DNA of 64,000 bases from positions 140,003,547-140,067,546 of the forward strand of contig CP092863.1 in the NCBI GenBank assembly GCA_030710605.1, in the 5' to 3' direction. The stretch comes from Cordylochernes scorpioides (lineage: Eukaryota > Arthropoda > Arachnida > Pseudoscorpiones > Chernetidae). The notes under the pieces are model-generated. The model was not told the origin of the DNA, did not search any database, and worked only from the letters and a program-made list of their open reading frames with translations. Positions 8,625 through 19,862 of this stretch are shown piece after piece (position 1 is the first letter of the stretch; every line of letters begins with the position of its first letter). The translations under genes and the position numbers were made by a program.

Positions 8625-11600
8625 GGTAGGATCCCTAAACCAACTGACTGTCAAACCTTTTCTAACCCCTAATGTATCATGCCCCTTTTTAATTGATACA
8701 GGCGCCAGCCTGAGTATAGTGCCATATAATATTTATCATAGGCTAAAAACCCACCTGCCTAATTTAACCCTTGAGGGACAGTCACTACACCTCCAAACCC
8801 TAAACGGATTTGCAAAAACCATGGGTAAACTAGCTATCCCACTGACAATAGGACAAATATCACGAAAGGAGTATTTCCATGTAGTAAATGCACCATTGCC
8901 ATTCGGAATTCTTAGTATCAATAGCCTCCATAAATTCAGATTAACCATAGATTTTAATAAATGCACTATACTCCAGCTGGGCGCCCCATTGTCTACCCTT
9001 TCCTACCATTTTAATCATGTGTCCAATGTATGCACGTACTGGCAATGTCAGGCGATGTCACAAAAAATTTTCCCCACATCCCAACTTTCCGCCTATGACA
9101 ACCATTGCGTGCATTCATTGAGAAAACCCCACTTATCTACATGCCCCTTTTTCACTAAAGCCAATTGCCCTTTTTACATGCCCTCAAATAATCAAACCAC
9201 AACAACTTCAACTTATGAACCTGTCCAAAACGCACCCACACAGCGGGATAACTCGCATACCAAAAACCTAGGTGATCACACACCGTTACACAACTCTCAC
9301 ATGACCAACCCACACAACGAACTCGACACTCACACTAATACACAACAAAACCCTTTACCACATGCATACTACAACACAACACCTAACACTCACTATACAC
9401 CACAGTTCACAACACTTCTACAAAGGTACACTCACATTTTTTCACAGGACAAATTCAACGTACCATGCTTACGGATTCCACCAGTAAAAATACCCACGAA
9501 TTCCGAAAAAATAATCACCATACGTCCATATCGTGTTCCGATATGTGACCAACAAGAAATCCGTAACCAAATACAACAAATGCTGGAGAACGGCATCATA
9601 GAGCAATCTTTTTCACCTTTCTCGAGCCCTGTCACCCTCGTCACTAAGCGCGACAAAACCAAACGGTTTTGTATCGATTATAGGAAGGTGAATGAACTAA
9701 TCAGCTCTGATGTCCATCCCCTCCCGAGAATCGAGGATATCCTAGACCGCCTCGCACAAGCCAAATATTTCTCCACGGCCGACATATCCTCTGCGTATTG
9801 GCAAGTCCCAATACACCCCGATTCTCGACCACTGTTAGCATTTGCCACCTTTGAAGGATTATACCAACCCACTCGATTACCTTTCGGGTTAAAAACCAGT
9901 CCTCAGATTTACGAACGAGCCATAAGTCAGGTCCTACAGAGACACGGACTTGACTGTGTGGCACATTACTTTGATGATTTCATCATTTACTCCAACACGT
10001 TGGAGGAGCATCAAAGCCACCTGCGACAATTTTTCGCCTTTTGCGAAGCGGAGAAGTTACAACTTAACTTCGCAAAATGCGAATTTTTTAAGCAATCCAT
10101 AAATTTTCTAGGTTACACCATCACAGCTGGTACAATCACACCACTCACACGTAACACCGACATTATCCACGCCATAAAACAACCACACAACCGAAAAACA
10201 CTACAATCCTTCTTAGGCGCTGTGAACGTCTATAACAAATTCATTCCGGAATACGCTCGCTTGCGAGCACCACTCAACAATCTCCTCAAAAAGGACGTCG
10301 TGTGGAACTGGAATGAAGCTTGTCAAGAGGCGTTCATTGACCTGAAAGGAAACCTCACACAACACCCCATTTTACACCTTTACAAAGAAGGTCTGCCATG
10401 CCAAGTGTATTGCGATGCATCCACCCTCGGTATAGCAGGCATTCTCAAACAAGTTCACCCTGACGGAAACGTATATCCAATTCAATATTTCAGCCGAACA
10501 TTGCGCCCACACGAGAAAAACTACTCCATCTCTGAACTTGAGTGCTTAGCAATCGTTGAGAGTGTGGAGAAGTTTCGCATCTATCTTATGGGCAGAAAAT
10601 TTACAATATTTTCTGACCATCACGCATTGCAGTGGTTGAAAACCATCAAGAACCCGTCCGGTAGACTGTTTCGATGGAGTTTACGACTATCGAGTTACGA
10701 ATATGAGGTCCGCTACATAAAGGGAAAACTACAATACGAAGCAGATCTCTTGTCCCGTAACCCGTTTTGTGGATTCTTGGACGCCACCCTTATCAAGACC
10801 CACCAATCTCCTCCATCGAAAGAGTCTAGTTTGACCATTGATCATAATGGATTACATACAGTTTCCCGAAAAGGTGTAACCAAGATTATACTTCCAAAAC
10901 CACTCATACAACAACTCTTACAAACAGTACACACACAATACAATCACCCCGGTATTTCACAAATGTCACGAATCATCTCCACACAATATTACTGGCAAGG
11001 TATGTCAAAAGATATTAAACAAAGAGTTAAGACCTGTCCCACCTGCCAATTAACAAAACGTCCAGTAGGACCCACTTACGGAGAATTAAGTCAACCTCCG
11101 GAATCTAAAGAACCCTTCGACCTTTTATCCCTGGACACCATAGCAGGATTTGCCAAATATGGCAACACCAAGACATACCTCCATGTGGTAGTCGATCATT
11201 TTTCACGCTACGCGTGGGCTTTTCCATCTAAATCCACCAGTACCACCACCTACCAACAGGTACTTAAGCGAATATTCCAGGATGGTTCTCCAAAACGCCT
11301 TCTTACGGATAGAGCCCCTGCCTTCACTTCACCCAAATTTCGTAGTTTCCTACTTAATAGAAATATTCACCCATTGCTCACAACCAGCAACAATCCACAG
11401 GCCAACGGTCTATGTGAACGCCTGAACGCCACCCTCACGGGAAAACTTAGGTTATTACACCTAGAAAATCCTAAGGTCGCATGGACCAAGTTGGTCAAGA
11501 AGGTTACACTTATATATAACAAGACACCCCACTCTACCACAGGTTTTCCACCCATATACTTAATGTTTGGTATCCTACCCCCAGAAATCTCTAATCATAA

Positions 11601-12483
11601 CACACCATACCCAGATATCGACAAAGCTAGAAAAATTGCACACACACGCACACAAAACAAACATTTACAAGACAAAAACACTTATGACCAACGACACAAG
11701 CAACCACATTTCGAAGTAGGTGATCTAGTGTTAGTAAAATTATATCACCACCCAAATACAGGGAAACTCGCGCCATATTTCACAGGACCTCACACAATAT
11801 TAGAAATTATTTCACCAAATGTGGTCCGCATAGATCGACCAAATCAACCACTTCAAAGAGACACTGACACAATCCACGTCAACAAACTTAAACTGTATAC
11901 AGAAAAAATCCATTATATATCACCACCCGCCGTTCGCACCTATCATATAAAGCACAACCCCAATTACACGTTCCCTTTCAAACATTTAACACCCGAATTA
12001 TTCCCAACAGAGTCATTAAGGTTCAAACCCACCAGCAGCGAACCTTTCAAGCATTTAGACCCTGCCATTTTTGCAACAAGACGATTTACATCACTCTTCC
12101 CCGACGTTAAAAACTGCAAACCTGACAACCAGCTCAATCATATCACACCACTCCCTAAAGATATCAAACAGGAGAACTGCGAACCTACCAATCATTCAAA
12201 TTCTACAATTTATAAGGTTCAAGCAAATATTTCAGAGTCCCCAGTTACAAAAATGTGGACGAACATGGGGCAATACCCTATTTTTCATCTGATTTTCATC
12301 CTTTGTTTGTTACTTCTGCCATACAACTGTATTCCAATTTTATTCATCAATTACTTGTTTATATATACCATGCCCGCTCAGAAAATCTTCGAACTACAAG
12401 AGGCAGTTTTTAATTTTGGACAAACATTAGGAAACATCTTTGCAGAAAATCTAAATAAACTCCGAAAAGATAGCAGTAACTGA
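8344..12483 (+). CDS. Pol polyprotein of the gypsy element
   Basis: A 1379-codon open frame. Numbered from 8344, an aspartic protease LIDTGAS has its catalytic D near residue 118. RT has FCIDYRKVN, DISSAYWQVPI and a YFDD active site at about 542-545, in place of the commoner YVDD/YIDD. RNase H has CDAST near 690-695. Integrase has the HHCC zinc domain (about 860-900, CPTCQ) and a DDE triad near 931 (LDTIAG), 988 (LTDRAPA) and 1024 (GLCERLN). This order is that of Ty3/gypsy. About 220 further residues follow, ending in a very hydrophobic stretch near 1309-1340 and a polar tail. The first ATG at 8344 is inside gag, so the real N-terminus is probably set by a frameshift near 8600. Confidence 0.93.
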   Translation: MYRQRDPEKINHPQCRVRTTAHPDAQVHGMHLFRRPIASSAARDTGIANADVDQSRRSTKKCGRCKQSQNNQPRFHNNQVKPGTPQPSSPFETEVGSLNQLTVKPFLTPNVSCPFLIDTGASLSIVPYNIYHRLKTHLPNLTLEGQSLHLQTLNGFAKTMGKLAIPLTIGQISRKEYFHVVNAPLPFGILSINSLHKFRLTIDFNKCTILQLGAPLSTLSYHFNHVSNVCTYWQCQAMSQKIFPTSQLSAYDNHCVHSLRKPHLSTCPFFTKANCPFYMPSNNQTTTTSTYEPVQNAPTQRDNSHTKNLGDHTPLHNSHMTNPHNELDTHTNTQQNPLPHAYYNTTPNTHYTPQFTTLLQRYTHIFSQDKFNVPCLRIPPVKIPTNSEKIITIRPYRVPICDQQEIRNQIQQMLENGIIEQSFSPFSSPVTLVTKRDKTKRFCIDYRKVNELISSDVHPLPRIEDILDRLAQAKYFSTADISSAYWQVPIHPDSRPLLAFATFEGLYQPTRLPFGLKTSPQIYERAISQVLQRHGLDCVAHYFDDFIIYSNTLEEHQSHLRQFFAFCEAEKLQLNFAKCEFFKQSINFLGYTITAGTITPLTRNTDIIHAIKQPHNRKTLQSFLGAVNVYNKFIPEYARLRAPLNNLLKKDVVWNWNEACQEAFIDLKGNLTQHPILHLYKEGLPCQVYCDASTLGIAGILKQVHPDGNVYPIQYFSRTLRPHEKNYSISELECLAIVESVEKFRIYLMGRKFTIFSDHHALQWLKTIKNPSGRLFRWSLRLSSYEYEVRYIKGKLQYEADLLSRNPFCGFLDATLIKTHQSPPSKESSLTIDHNGLHTVSRKGVTKIILPKPLIQQLLQTVHTQYNHPGISQMSRIISTQYYWQGMSKDIKQRVKTCPTCQLTKRPVGPTYGELSQPPESKEPFDLLSLDTIAGFAKYGNTKTYLHVVVDHFSRYAWAFPSKSTSTTTYQQVLKRIFQDGSPKRLLTDRAPAFTSPKFRSFLLNRNIHPLLTTSNNPQANGLCERLNATLTGKLRLLHLENPKVAWTKLVKKVTLIYNKTPHSTTGFPPIYLMFGILPPEISNHNTPYPDIDKARKIAHTRTQNKHLQDKNTYDQRHKQPHFEVGDLVLVKLYHHPNTGKLAPYFTGPHTILEIISPNVVRIDRPNQPLQRDTDTIHVNKLKLYTEKIHYISPPAVRTYHIKHNPNYTFPFKHLTPELFPTESLRFKPTSSEPFKHLDPAIFATRRFTSLFPDVKNCKPDNQLNHITPLPKDIKQENCEPTNHSNSTIYKVQANISESPVTKMWTNMGQYPIFHLIFILCLLLLPYNCIPILFINYLFIYTMPAQKIFELQEAVFNFGQTLGNIFAENLNKLRKDSSN

Positions 12484-14235
12484 AAGATAACCAACCGATG
12501 TCGGAGAAGCCGTACTCCAAAAACAAGCCCCGAGCCGCACCAAAAATAAATAGACGGCAGGAAACGAGAATTTGAGACACCACGACGGAAGTGTAGTTCG
12601 CAGCGATAAATTCGGCCTCTGTAAACAAAGCGGAGCGCCCTCGTCCGATCTCCAATTTCATTCCCTCTCGTTTGCCCGACACACCCCACTTCCGTATCTC
12701 TAATTACAATGAGAAGATCCCCTATTGAGGTCAACTGGGAACCTCGCTATACCACCGATTTTGATTCCAGTTCGAGTCTACATATCGATTTTTACCAACC
12801 AACTCCACATCCACGAGACAACACATAGAACTAGCTCACACATCTCTTACACAACCGACCTCTAACATTTTTTCACAACACACACACAAAGACAAAAAAT
12901 TACACCTAAAGGTTATATAGATTTCCATGTCTCCTGTACACACAGCATAAACGCACTTGAGGACTAGAATCACGTTTTTCACCTAAGTGTCGCTACAGAC
13001 GAGACAAAAAATTTATAGGGCATAATTGAGCAAGTAAAACATTTATAGGGCAAAATGGAGCAACCAATACATGTAGATCAGGGCATGTAGATACCATAGG
13101 GTTCAAACCAATACACCTTATTTTTCATATCAATCATTTTCATTATTTTCTCTCAATTAAAAATATAAATGTTTAATCAATTTAGCAATTTATTCAACTT
13201 ATTATCAATTTTAATCATTAACTATCATTTTATTTACCAATTAGCTTATATTATCATTTTCACTTATCAATTATCATTCTATTTACCACTTGACTTATAT
13301 TGCCACAACTCAATTATCAACGAAAACCCACTGGTTTTCGATTAAACTAAAAACATTAAATCACCCTTTGTTGTTGAAACCTTTTTATTTTTCATTTTTT
13401 TTTCAAACGCTCAACTTTGATTTCGTTCAACTCTTATTTTTATTTTTATTTTGATTTCTCAAAAGACCTTATGAAATTTCCTCGAATTCCTTTCCAAAAT
13501 TCAAGCAAAAAAAGTAATTAGGCATTTTTCCTTTTTTTTTTCACCATTCAACCAAGCACTCAACTTTGATTTCGCTCAAAAAACTCTTATTTTATTTTTA
13601 TTTTTGATTTCTCAAAAGACCTAATAGAATTCCTTCGATTTCATTCCCAATTTCGAGCTAGAATATGGTTAGGCATTTTTCTTTTTTTTCTCACCATTCA
13701 ACCAAACACACTCAATTTTGATTTCATTCAACTTCTTATTTCATTTTGTTTTGATTTCAAAGCACCTTATGAAATTTCCTCGATTCCTTTTTCTCAGAAT
13801 TCGAGCAAAAAAGTAACTAAGCAGTTGTCTTTGTCACCATGCAACAAAATATTTTTCTTTTTCAACCAAACACATTCAATTTTGATTTCATTCAACTATT
13901 TTTATATTATTTTTATTTGATTTCAAAAGCCTTAACAGAACTCCCTCGATATCATTTCTTATCTCGAGTAGAATTCGTTTAGGCGCATTTTTTTTGTTTT
14001 ACCCACTATGTACCATAACCTTCATTGATTTCTTACAATTAAAAAATTTTTTGATTTCTATTAATTATACTCAACCTATATCATCAACCCCATTCTATCT
14101 TACTTATGTCACCAGCAATGCTTGTATATAGCCCCTCAATACCTACAACTAATTTTCCCACAAAATTATTTTTCATTTTACAGAATTCTCTCAGGCTAAC
14201 CCCTTCTTGAATTCTTCACATGTAGGGGGCGCATC
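12484..14235 (+). other. Gypsy 3' non-coding region
   Basis: No open frame of interest. From about 13375 to 13995 there are four imperfect copies of a ~155-bp unit (AACTTTGATTTCGTTCAACT, then TTTGATTTCTCAAAAGACCT, then a CTCGA motif and TTAGGCATTTTT). A GTAGGGGGCGCATC segment just before the 3' LTR may be the polypurine tract. Confidence 0.6.
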
Positions 14236-15116
14236 TGTCATAATTTGTATATAATTAAATGCAACCCCGACCCACTATGTATGTACCATGTATGATTTTC
14301 GAAGACTTAATAAAGAACAAGGTAACTGGAGGGAAGCAAGTAGCATTAAGATATAGGAAGTAGACCTAAGGCTGGCACGACTATTCTGGGCACCCCTGTG
14401 TCAATATTGCAGGGGCAGAAACCGGACGTCTCTAGTGACCAGAAGTTATAAATGTTAAAGCTAACACCCAATATTTCCGGCAAAGACAGGACGTATCCAA
14501 TATCCACAGAAGTTATATTAGTATAGAGACACCCCATACTTCCGACCCAAGATAGGACGTATTTGATAACACGGAAGTAAATAAAGTCAAAATAGCACTC
14601 GACACTTCCTATCAAGCAGACCACAGCTTTCATCAAGGAAAGCCGCGGGCCAATCAAAAGATAGCATCTAAATAGGTCAACCAATAGGGAAAAAGCATGT
14701 GATCATCTCTCAACCAATCAGAGAGAAACGGAGTCGTGGTGTTAAATCGAAAGGCAAGGATGGTGAGTGAGGTTTTCGCTCTCATAGGAACAACACCTGC
14801 AGTAGCGACTTGGCTCCCATCGAGTTCGGATCAGCCTTCGACTTGCTCCCACCAAGGTAACATCTGTTCTAGAGATTTCTCTCTCAGCTCAGCTCATAGC
14901 TATGTCAATCACCGCCATGTGATCAGATAAGGAACAATCAAACCCGCTCCTTCTCAAACCTTCTTCCCTCCAATCCAGTTGCCTTTTATTTTCAAAACAA
15001 TCACGTGTCCTGATTATTCCTAACTGTATGCTTCACTTACCACTCAACGACTGCGCTTCAACCAAATCTCACCATTCGCATCCAACAATAAGAAACCCCG
15101 CAACGATATTGCCACA
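14236..15116 (+). repeat. 3' LTR of the gypsy element
   Basis: 881 bp, the partner of 6784-7664. It is followed by TATA, the target duplication. Confidence 0.93.
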
Positions 15117-15289
15117 TATATGTAATAAGTAAGTAGTTAGTATAGAGTAGTATAAAGGGAGAAAAACACCAGCAAAACATCGGCGGTTAAAGTTAAATTC
15201 AAAATCTGTATTTCTTAATATATTTTACTTTTCTCTATTTTCCAAATTTTTTTACTATTAATCAAAACAAGGTAATAAGACCAAATCCA

Positions 15290-15575
15290 AATAAATAAAT
15301 AGCGTGTGACGTTTCGGTAACAGCGTTGTTACCATCTTCAGACATGATAAATTTTACCACAGCATGTTTTAAATAGCTACTGTTATCAAGTGTGTAAACA
15401 AGATACTTCTTCTTATCTGTTATCTTGTTTACACACTTGATAACACTAGCTATTTAAAACATGCTGTGGTAAAATTTCTCATTCAGTACTTTTGTCTGAA
15501 GATGGCAACAACGCTGTTATCGAAACGTCACACACTATTTATTTATTTGAATTTGGCCTTATTACCTTGTTTTAT
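15290..15575. mobile_element. Foldback element with two opposed hammerhead motifs
   Basis: Inverted arms (ACAAGGTAATAAGACCAAAT on the left, its near complement at 15555-15575) enclose two inverted hammerhead-like cores. The minus-strand core (15346-15303) has CTGAAGA, GGTAAC/GTTACC helix II, GAAA and a GTC site. The plus-strand core (15491-15533) has CTGAAGA, a helix II with one mismatch, GAAA and GTC. In both there is one unpaired base between the CUGANGA box and helix II, so activity is uncertain. Confidence 0.6.
15303..15346 (-). ncRNA. Hammerhead-like ribozyme motif
   Basis: On the minus strand: CTGAAGA (15341-15335), one unpaired T, helix II GGTAAC/GTTACC with a six-base loop, GAAA (15315-15312), helix III ACGT palindrome, cleavage site GTC at 15310-15308. 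Helix I pairs CATGT with ACACG with one mismatch. Confidence 0.55.
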
Positions 15576-15639
15576 AATCTATAATCCAAATTGTGCCTTA
15601 TCAATTTTACTATTAATATATTAAAATAATATGTATATG

Positions 15640-15904
15640 GTAATTTAAACCAACAACCCCATATTGTAAATAACTTATAACAATATTTTTATGTTGTATA
15701 ATTGAAACACATCTGTAAATGATTATACGCATGATTGACATGTGTCATTACATCATCATATGTAATGTAATTTGTACAAACTGAGGATAAATAAATAAAA
15801 CTCTGTAATAGAGATTAAGAGTTGAGCTAAAGAGATAGATGGAAGTCACAAAACAACATCTATAGATTGGAAACTGTCAGGACGGCGCCAGTTTAGAATT
15901 TCGC
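15640..15904. repeat. LTR-like repeat truncated by the gap
   Basis: Closely matches 49862-49947 plus 50740-50900, including ATTATACGCATGATTGACAT and TGTACAAACTGAGGATAAA. This copy is uninterrupted at the point where the other carries a LINE fragment, so it supplies the empty site. It ends at the assembly gap. Confidence 0.55.
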
Positions 15905-16004
15905 NNNNNNNNNNNNNNNNNNNNNNNNNNNNNNNNNNNNNNNNNNNNNNNNNNNNNNNNNNNNNNNNNNNNNNNNNNNNNNNNNNNNNNNNNNNNNNNN
16001 NNNN
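15905..16004. other. Assembly gap (100 N)
   Basis: Exactly 100 N, a conventional placeholder for a scaffold gap of unknown size. Confidence 0.98.
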
Positions 16005-16625
16005 CTTTCCTTTAATAAGGCACAATAAGGTCGCGCATATAGCATGTGGAACACAATAGTTTCTTACTCCAATTATTGTTTTTATTGAGATGTGGTTTAT
16101 TTAGTTATCCCGATTAAGATATTCAAGCCTCAATTGCATAAAATTTATTCTAGAATGTAGAGGCGGGATGTTCGGGCAAACTGGAGGTTTAGAGGGTTCT
16201 GTTTCATTTAGATAGGTTGGTAGCGTTTCTTGTTGGAGAGAAGATAAGGAATCTGGTTTCATTCATGTAGGTTGGCTGTAGATGTAAATGTTTGTGGAGC
16301 GTGTGTAGAGTCGATGTAATCTTGTAGTTGTTGGTGTTGTGGGTGTAGAGTTGGTGTCAATTGAAGTGTAGCTTTGTAGATATTAGTGTGTAGATGTAAG
16401 TGCAGAGTTGGTGTGAGTCGTGGAAATATGAAGTTGGCATTTTCGGCGATGATAACAAACTTGCAGATCAACTCGAGAGAGAACTTCTCCCCATTGAAAT
16501 TTCCTCCAGATATGATCCAATAAGGTATTTTCCAATTTTCGGAGCAGCATTCCAGAAATGAAGGTCACTGAGTGCACGGACCTAGTGTTCAAACGACAGC
16601 CCGTCGAGTTTGTAGAGCCGCGATG
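16005..16625. other. Unassigned GT-rich DNA
   Basis: Contains a GTGTAGATGTAAGTGCAG-like degenerate repeat at 16265-16420. Minus-strand frames at 16259-16592 are open but overlap each other in different registers and show no known domain. Not called as genes. Confidence 0.35.
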
Positions 16626-17120
16626 TGGTAGATGAATTCATATTATAAAATGTAGATGTCCTGGTCTTGTGGCAGCTGTGACAAGCTTGATGTAGCCACT
16701 GAGTAGCAGCACTGTTCCTGATGTAGGGCCGGGCCTTTGTCTATAGGAACCCCCAGCTTGTTCCTTGCCCGGCGGAAACAGCTTCTACTCTGGTAGATGA
16801 ATTAAAATTAGAGAAAGTAGACGTCCCGGACTGTGGCAGCTGTGTTCAGCTATAACGTAGCCACGGAGTAATGGCGCTTCTCCTGATGTAGGGCCGGGCT
16901 TGTTTGTACAGGAACCCCCAACTTGTTCCTCACCCGGCGGAGATCAGCGATTACTCTGGTAGATAAAGTCGGATACTGAATGTAGACGTCTGTGGCAGCT
17001 GTGCTTAGCTCAATGTAGCCACGGGGCAGTACCACTGTCCCTGATATAGTACCAGGCCTGTTTTGTACAGGAACTCCCCAACTTGTTCCTTGCCCGGCGG
17101 GAATTCAGCGGATACTGCGA
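16626..17120. repeat. Three tandem copies of a ~165-bp unit
   Basis: Each copy begins GTAGATGAATT or GTAGATAAAGT and contains GTGGCAGCTGTG, then GTAGGGCCGGGC or similar, AACTTGTTCC and CCCGGCGG, ending in TACTCTG or TACTGCG. The copies differ by many substitutions. A minus-strand frame of 61 codons at 16850-17035 falls inside and is not supported as a gene. Confidence 0.7.
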
Positions 17121-17160
17121 TAGTTCATTGTTGGGTTTCCAGGACGTCAGAAATTCCTGA

Positions 17161-17690
17161 ATAGACGCTTACAAATTACTTTTACTAGATTTTCTCTATT
17201 AATATATATATATCTAAACCCACACACGATTACATAATAAATCTCACAACACACCAATATATTGAGATATTAAAATGATGGTTTTTTGAAAGTTGATCAA
17301 AGATAAACTTTATAATTAGTAGACCTAAAGAAAGCGTATTTTCGACAACATTTGAAATTTCTTAGTATGAAAATATTCTGGCATTTACCTCAATAGCTTT
17401 ACACTGCTTATTTATTACCGTATAACAAACGGCATAATGTTGATGAGATTGCTTTTAATTTTATGTTTTGTTGTAGAAATATTTTTCTTTTTGGGGAGTT
17501 TCTTGTAGAATGGAGACATACCTTAGTCACATCAACCACAGTTTCAACTTATTTTTGTTGAACTAATGTTTCAGCTACTTACTGCGACCTTTATCAGTAG
17601 GAATAGAAAACAGTAGATTACCGAAACGTTGGGTCAAAAATAAATAAAAATTAAAATTATGTGATTGATGTAGTTGAGTATATTTACAAG
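17161..17690. other. AT-rich DNA with a degenerate hammerhead remnant
   Basis: A minus-strand CTGATAAAGGTCGCAG...GCTGAAACATT sequence at about 17565-17615 recalls a hammerhead but lacks a paired helix II and has CUGAUAA in place of CUGANGA. Otherwise unassigned. Confidence 0.35.
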
Positions 17691-17699
17691 TATTTCCTT

Positions 17700-18062
17700 G
17701 TATTCAACAAGATATAGTGTTAGGTATCTTGGGTGATGGCACTTATCATACAGTACACATGGTACAGGCCATGATAACCATGGTGGGTAGAAGTTGGCGA
17801 CTGCTTTTACTGTAAGTACACCACATGTCTACACTTGTAGAAATGAGATGTAGAAATCAGCATGACTTTTGCATTAACAAGTGTGTCAAAGATCCGTTTG
17901 GTTACTTGTTCTTACTAATGTTGTTGTTTTTGTAAGTATCGGAGATGCCAAAAAAAAAAAAAAAAAAGAATCTATAGCAGGAATCGAACTCGGGTCCTGG
18001 CTGTCGAAAATTGCCAGTTAATACCACTTCGCTACGGATCTCCAAGTATCATGGTGTTTATA
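17700..18062 (-). mobile_element. tRNA-derived SINE copy, minus strand
   Basis: The minus-strand head near 18050-17980 contains the box B-like GAGTTCGATTCC, followed by a T run (A run 17950-17966 on the plus strand) and the GTAACCAAACGGATC body down to about 17710. Same family as 19553-19860. Confidence 0.55.
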
Positions 18063-18169
18063 GAATTGAACTTACTCGTTGATTAACTGGAAGTAACCAA
18101 ACAGGGATCTAGCACCTTGTACGTACAGAAATCTAACTACTTCTAAAAGTTTTTAATTAAAAAGGCATA

Positions 18170-18370
18170 TATTTGGATTAAAATATCATTTATTTCACTA
18201 ATATTTCAGTTGGCTGAACGCCAACCTTTATCAAGGTGTTATAACATATTTAATGTATGTGTTATATGTTTATAATACCTTGATAAATGTTGGCGTTCAG
18301 CCAACTGAAATATTGGTAAAATAAATTATATTTTGATTCAATATATGCCTTTTTAATTAAAGATTTATTT
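18170..18370. mobile_element. Foldback with degenerate hammerhead cores
   Basis: Two inverted copies of TTGATAAAGGTTGGCGTTCA...GCCAACTGAAATATT. Helix II (TTGGC/GCCAA) and GAAA are present but the CUGANGA box has decayed to UUGAUAA, so catalysis is not expected. Confidence 0.5.
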
Positions 18371-18424
18371 ATGGATTACTCTATTTTCAAAATTTCTAAA
18401 AGTGTAGACATGTGGAGTACTTAC

Positions 18425-18662
18425 AGTACACTTATGAACAGAACTTAAGGAAGTGGAAAGTCTTTGATGTCGCTGGTTGCCTGATTTTTTTTTTTTTTTT
18501 TGAAGAAGAAGAAGACGGGCAATTTTTATTTTTCACTTGGTTATATCATGGTCTTCAATAAAAGTCACTGTGTACCAAATATTTTTCAGAGTTATTGTCT
18601 GAAAATTCCGATATACATGCTAAAAGGTACAACTTCCTTCAGTATTGTCCATGATTGTCTAT
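18425..18662 (+). mobile_element. MITE of the 116-bp-unit family
   Basis: Runs from AACTTAAGGAAGTGGAAAG through a long T tract and TTCAATAAAAGTCACTG to CAACTTCCTTCAGTATTGTCC. Basic single-unit form of the MITE, with a diverged left end. Confidence 0.6.
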
Positions 18663-19552
18663 AACTATAGATTGATAAAGAAAGAAAAGTTTTGGAAAAT
18701 GAAAAAGATATTTCCTGATGATGCAACTGAAAGTTGCTGATGGCTTGCGCCATCTGTCGGAATAAATATCAATTATTCGTTGATATTGAAACTTTTAGTT
18801 TCACAATCAGGAGATACCTTTTTCTTAATTTATCCATCTGATCTCCGTATAATTTCACTTTTGTACTATGTTTTTTTTTTCTTAGGTTTTGTCCATGAGT
18901 GAATATACAGTCTAAATCTACCAATAAAAGACACCTCCACTAGCATGGGCAGTACCATGTTTGTATAACAGAAAATAGTGAGGAAAAACCGGGTAAATTC
19001 GAGGAAAATTCAAACATGGATGCCGGAAGACTTTCTTCTCGCCGGTTTCCTTTTTGTGTTGAGTGACAGCTTGTGTTGGCCATTGTTGTTGTGGAACATT
19101 CCTTCGTTCTTTTGTTCTCTTATCACTGAATGTCGCTCTTCGCCCTCCATTTCCTTACACCCATTTTGTTGAATCTCTGAACAAAATATTGACTTGTTAC
19201 ACGCCAATTGTCTCTTTTTGCTATAAAATGTTAGAAAATCCAATTTAAAAACACCATATTTTATTAGAGTTGAAATAAATCTTTGTGTATAACCTTTCAA
19301 ATCCTGGTCTTTTTCTATTCTAGTAGACGTTTTGAACACATTTATTACAAAAAGCCAACCTGTATATCATTGTTTTGGGATTTGGCCCCTATGTCTGAAT
19401 TTTCCAAAACGGGTGTTGTGGTTCATTCTTTATCATCACTAATATGGTTTTTTTACTGGGGTCAGGCATAGTGTTATTGTTCTGATGCATATTTAAAAGG
19501 AGAGGTACCTATTTTTGGTATATGAATAACAACAACCTTATGTTATAAGCAG
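18663..19552. other. Unassigned DNA with a hammerhead-repeat fragment
   Basis: At 18715-18850 lies the GATGGCTTGCGCCATCTGTC fragment of the hammerhead-bearing repeat family. The rest has overlapping short open frames on both strands (18978-19339) with no domain, so none is called. Confidence 0.35.
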
Positions 19553-19862
19553 GGGTCGGTGGAAGGATGGTTTAAACCATTGGTTTTCGACCGCTACTAC
19601 CCGGGTTCGATTCCCGCATTGGGCACTTTTTTACTGATAAAAAAATGCTCCAATGACCCCGATTCTTGCAAAAGTCCAACCCCACCAGCGAGTGCAAGTA
19701 ACCAAACGGGGCTTTGGCACATTTGTAAGTGCAAAGTCGAACTGCTTTTCACATGTGTAGACATGTGGTGCACTTACAATAAATGCAGTTGCCTACCAAA
19801 CCCACCATGGTTATCATGGCCTGTACCACGTGTACTAGGGATGTTATTGTTGGAATATTACA
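19553..19862 (+). mobile_element. tRNA-derived SINE, fullest copy
   Basis: The head holds box B GGTTCGATTCC (about 19603-19613) within CCCGGGTTCGATTCCCGC, followed by ATTGGGCAC and a T run. The body contains GTGCAAGTAACCAAACGGG, CACATGTGTAGACATGTGGT and ends after CCATGGTTATCATGG and CACGTGTACTA. Non-coding; it would depend on a LINE for movement. The LINE at 19990 starts about 130 bp downstream, but shared 3' tails were not seen. Confidence 0.6.

Larger units (their letters stand above)
6784..15116 (+). mobile_element. Complete Ty3/gypsy LTR retrotransposon
   Basis: An 8.3-kb element bounded by two 881-bp LTRs starting TGTCATAA and ending CCACA. A 4-bp target duplication TATA lies at 6780-6783 and 15117-15120. 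The order is LTR, gag, pol (protease, RT, RNase H, integrase), a long 3' non-coding region, LTR. Both main frames are open. I noticed a single LTR difference (T at about 7152, C in the partner copy), so insertion is very recent and the element may still be active. No chromodomain was recognised. The element's GC-rich gag contrasts with the AT-rich host DNA. Confidence 0.95.

Noticed and set aside
12378-12734. Minus-strand 118-codon frame at the end of pol
   Set aside because: Antisense to pol and its 3' flank, with no domain; a shadow frame.
18170-18370. Active hammerhead at the GTTGGCGTTCAGCCAAC foldback
   Set aside because: The CUGANGA box is UUGAUAA in both arms, so essential core bases are missing.
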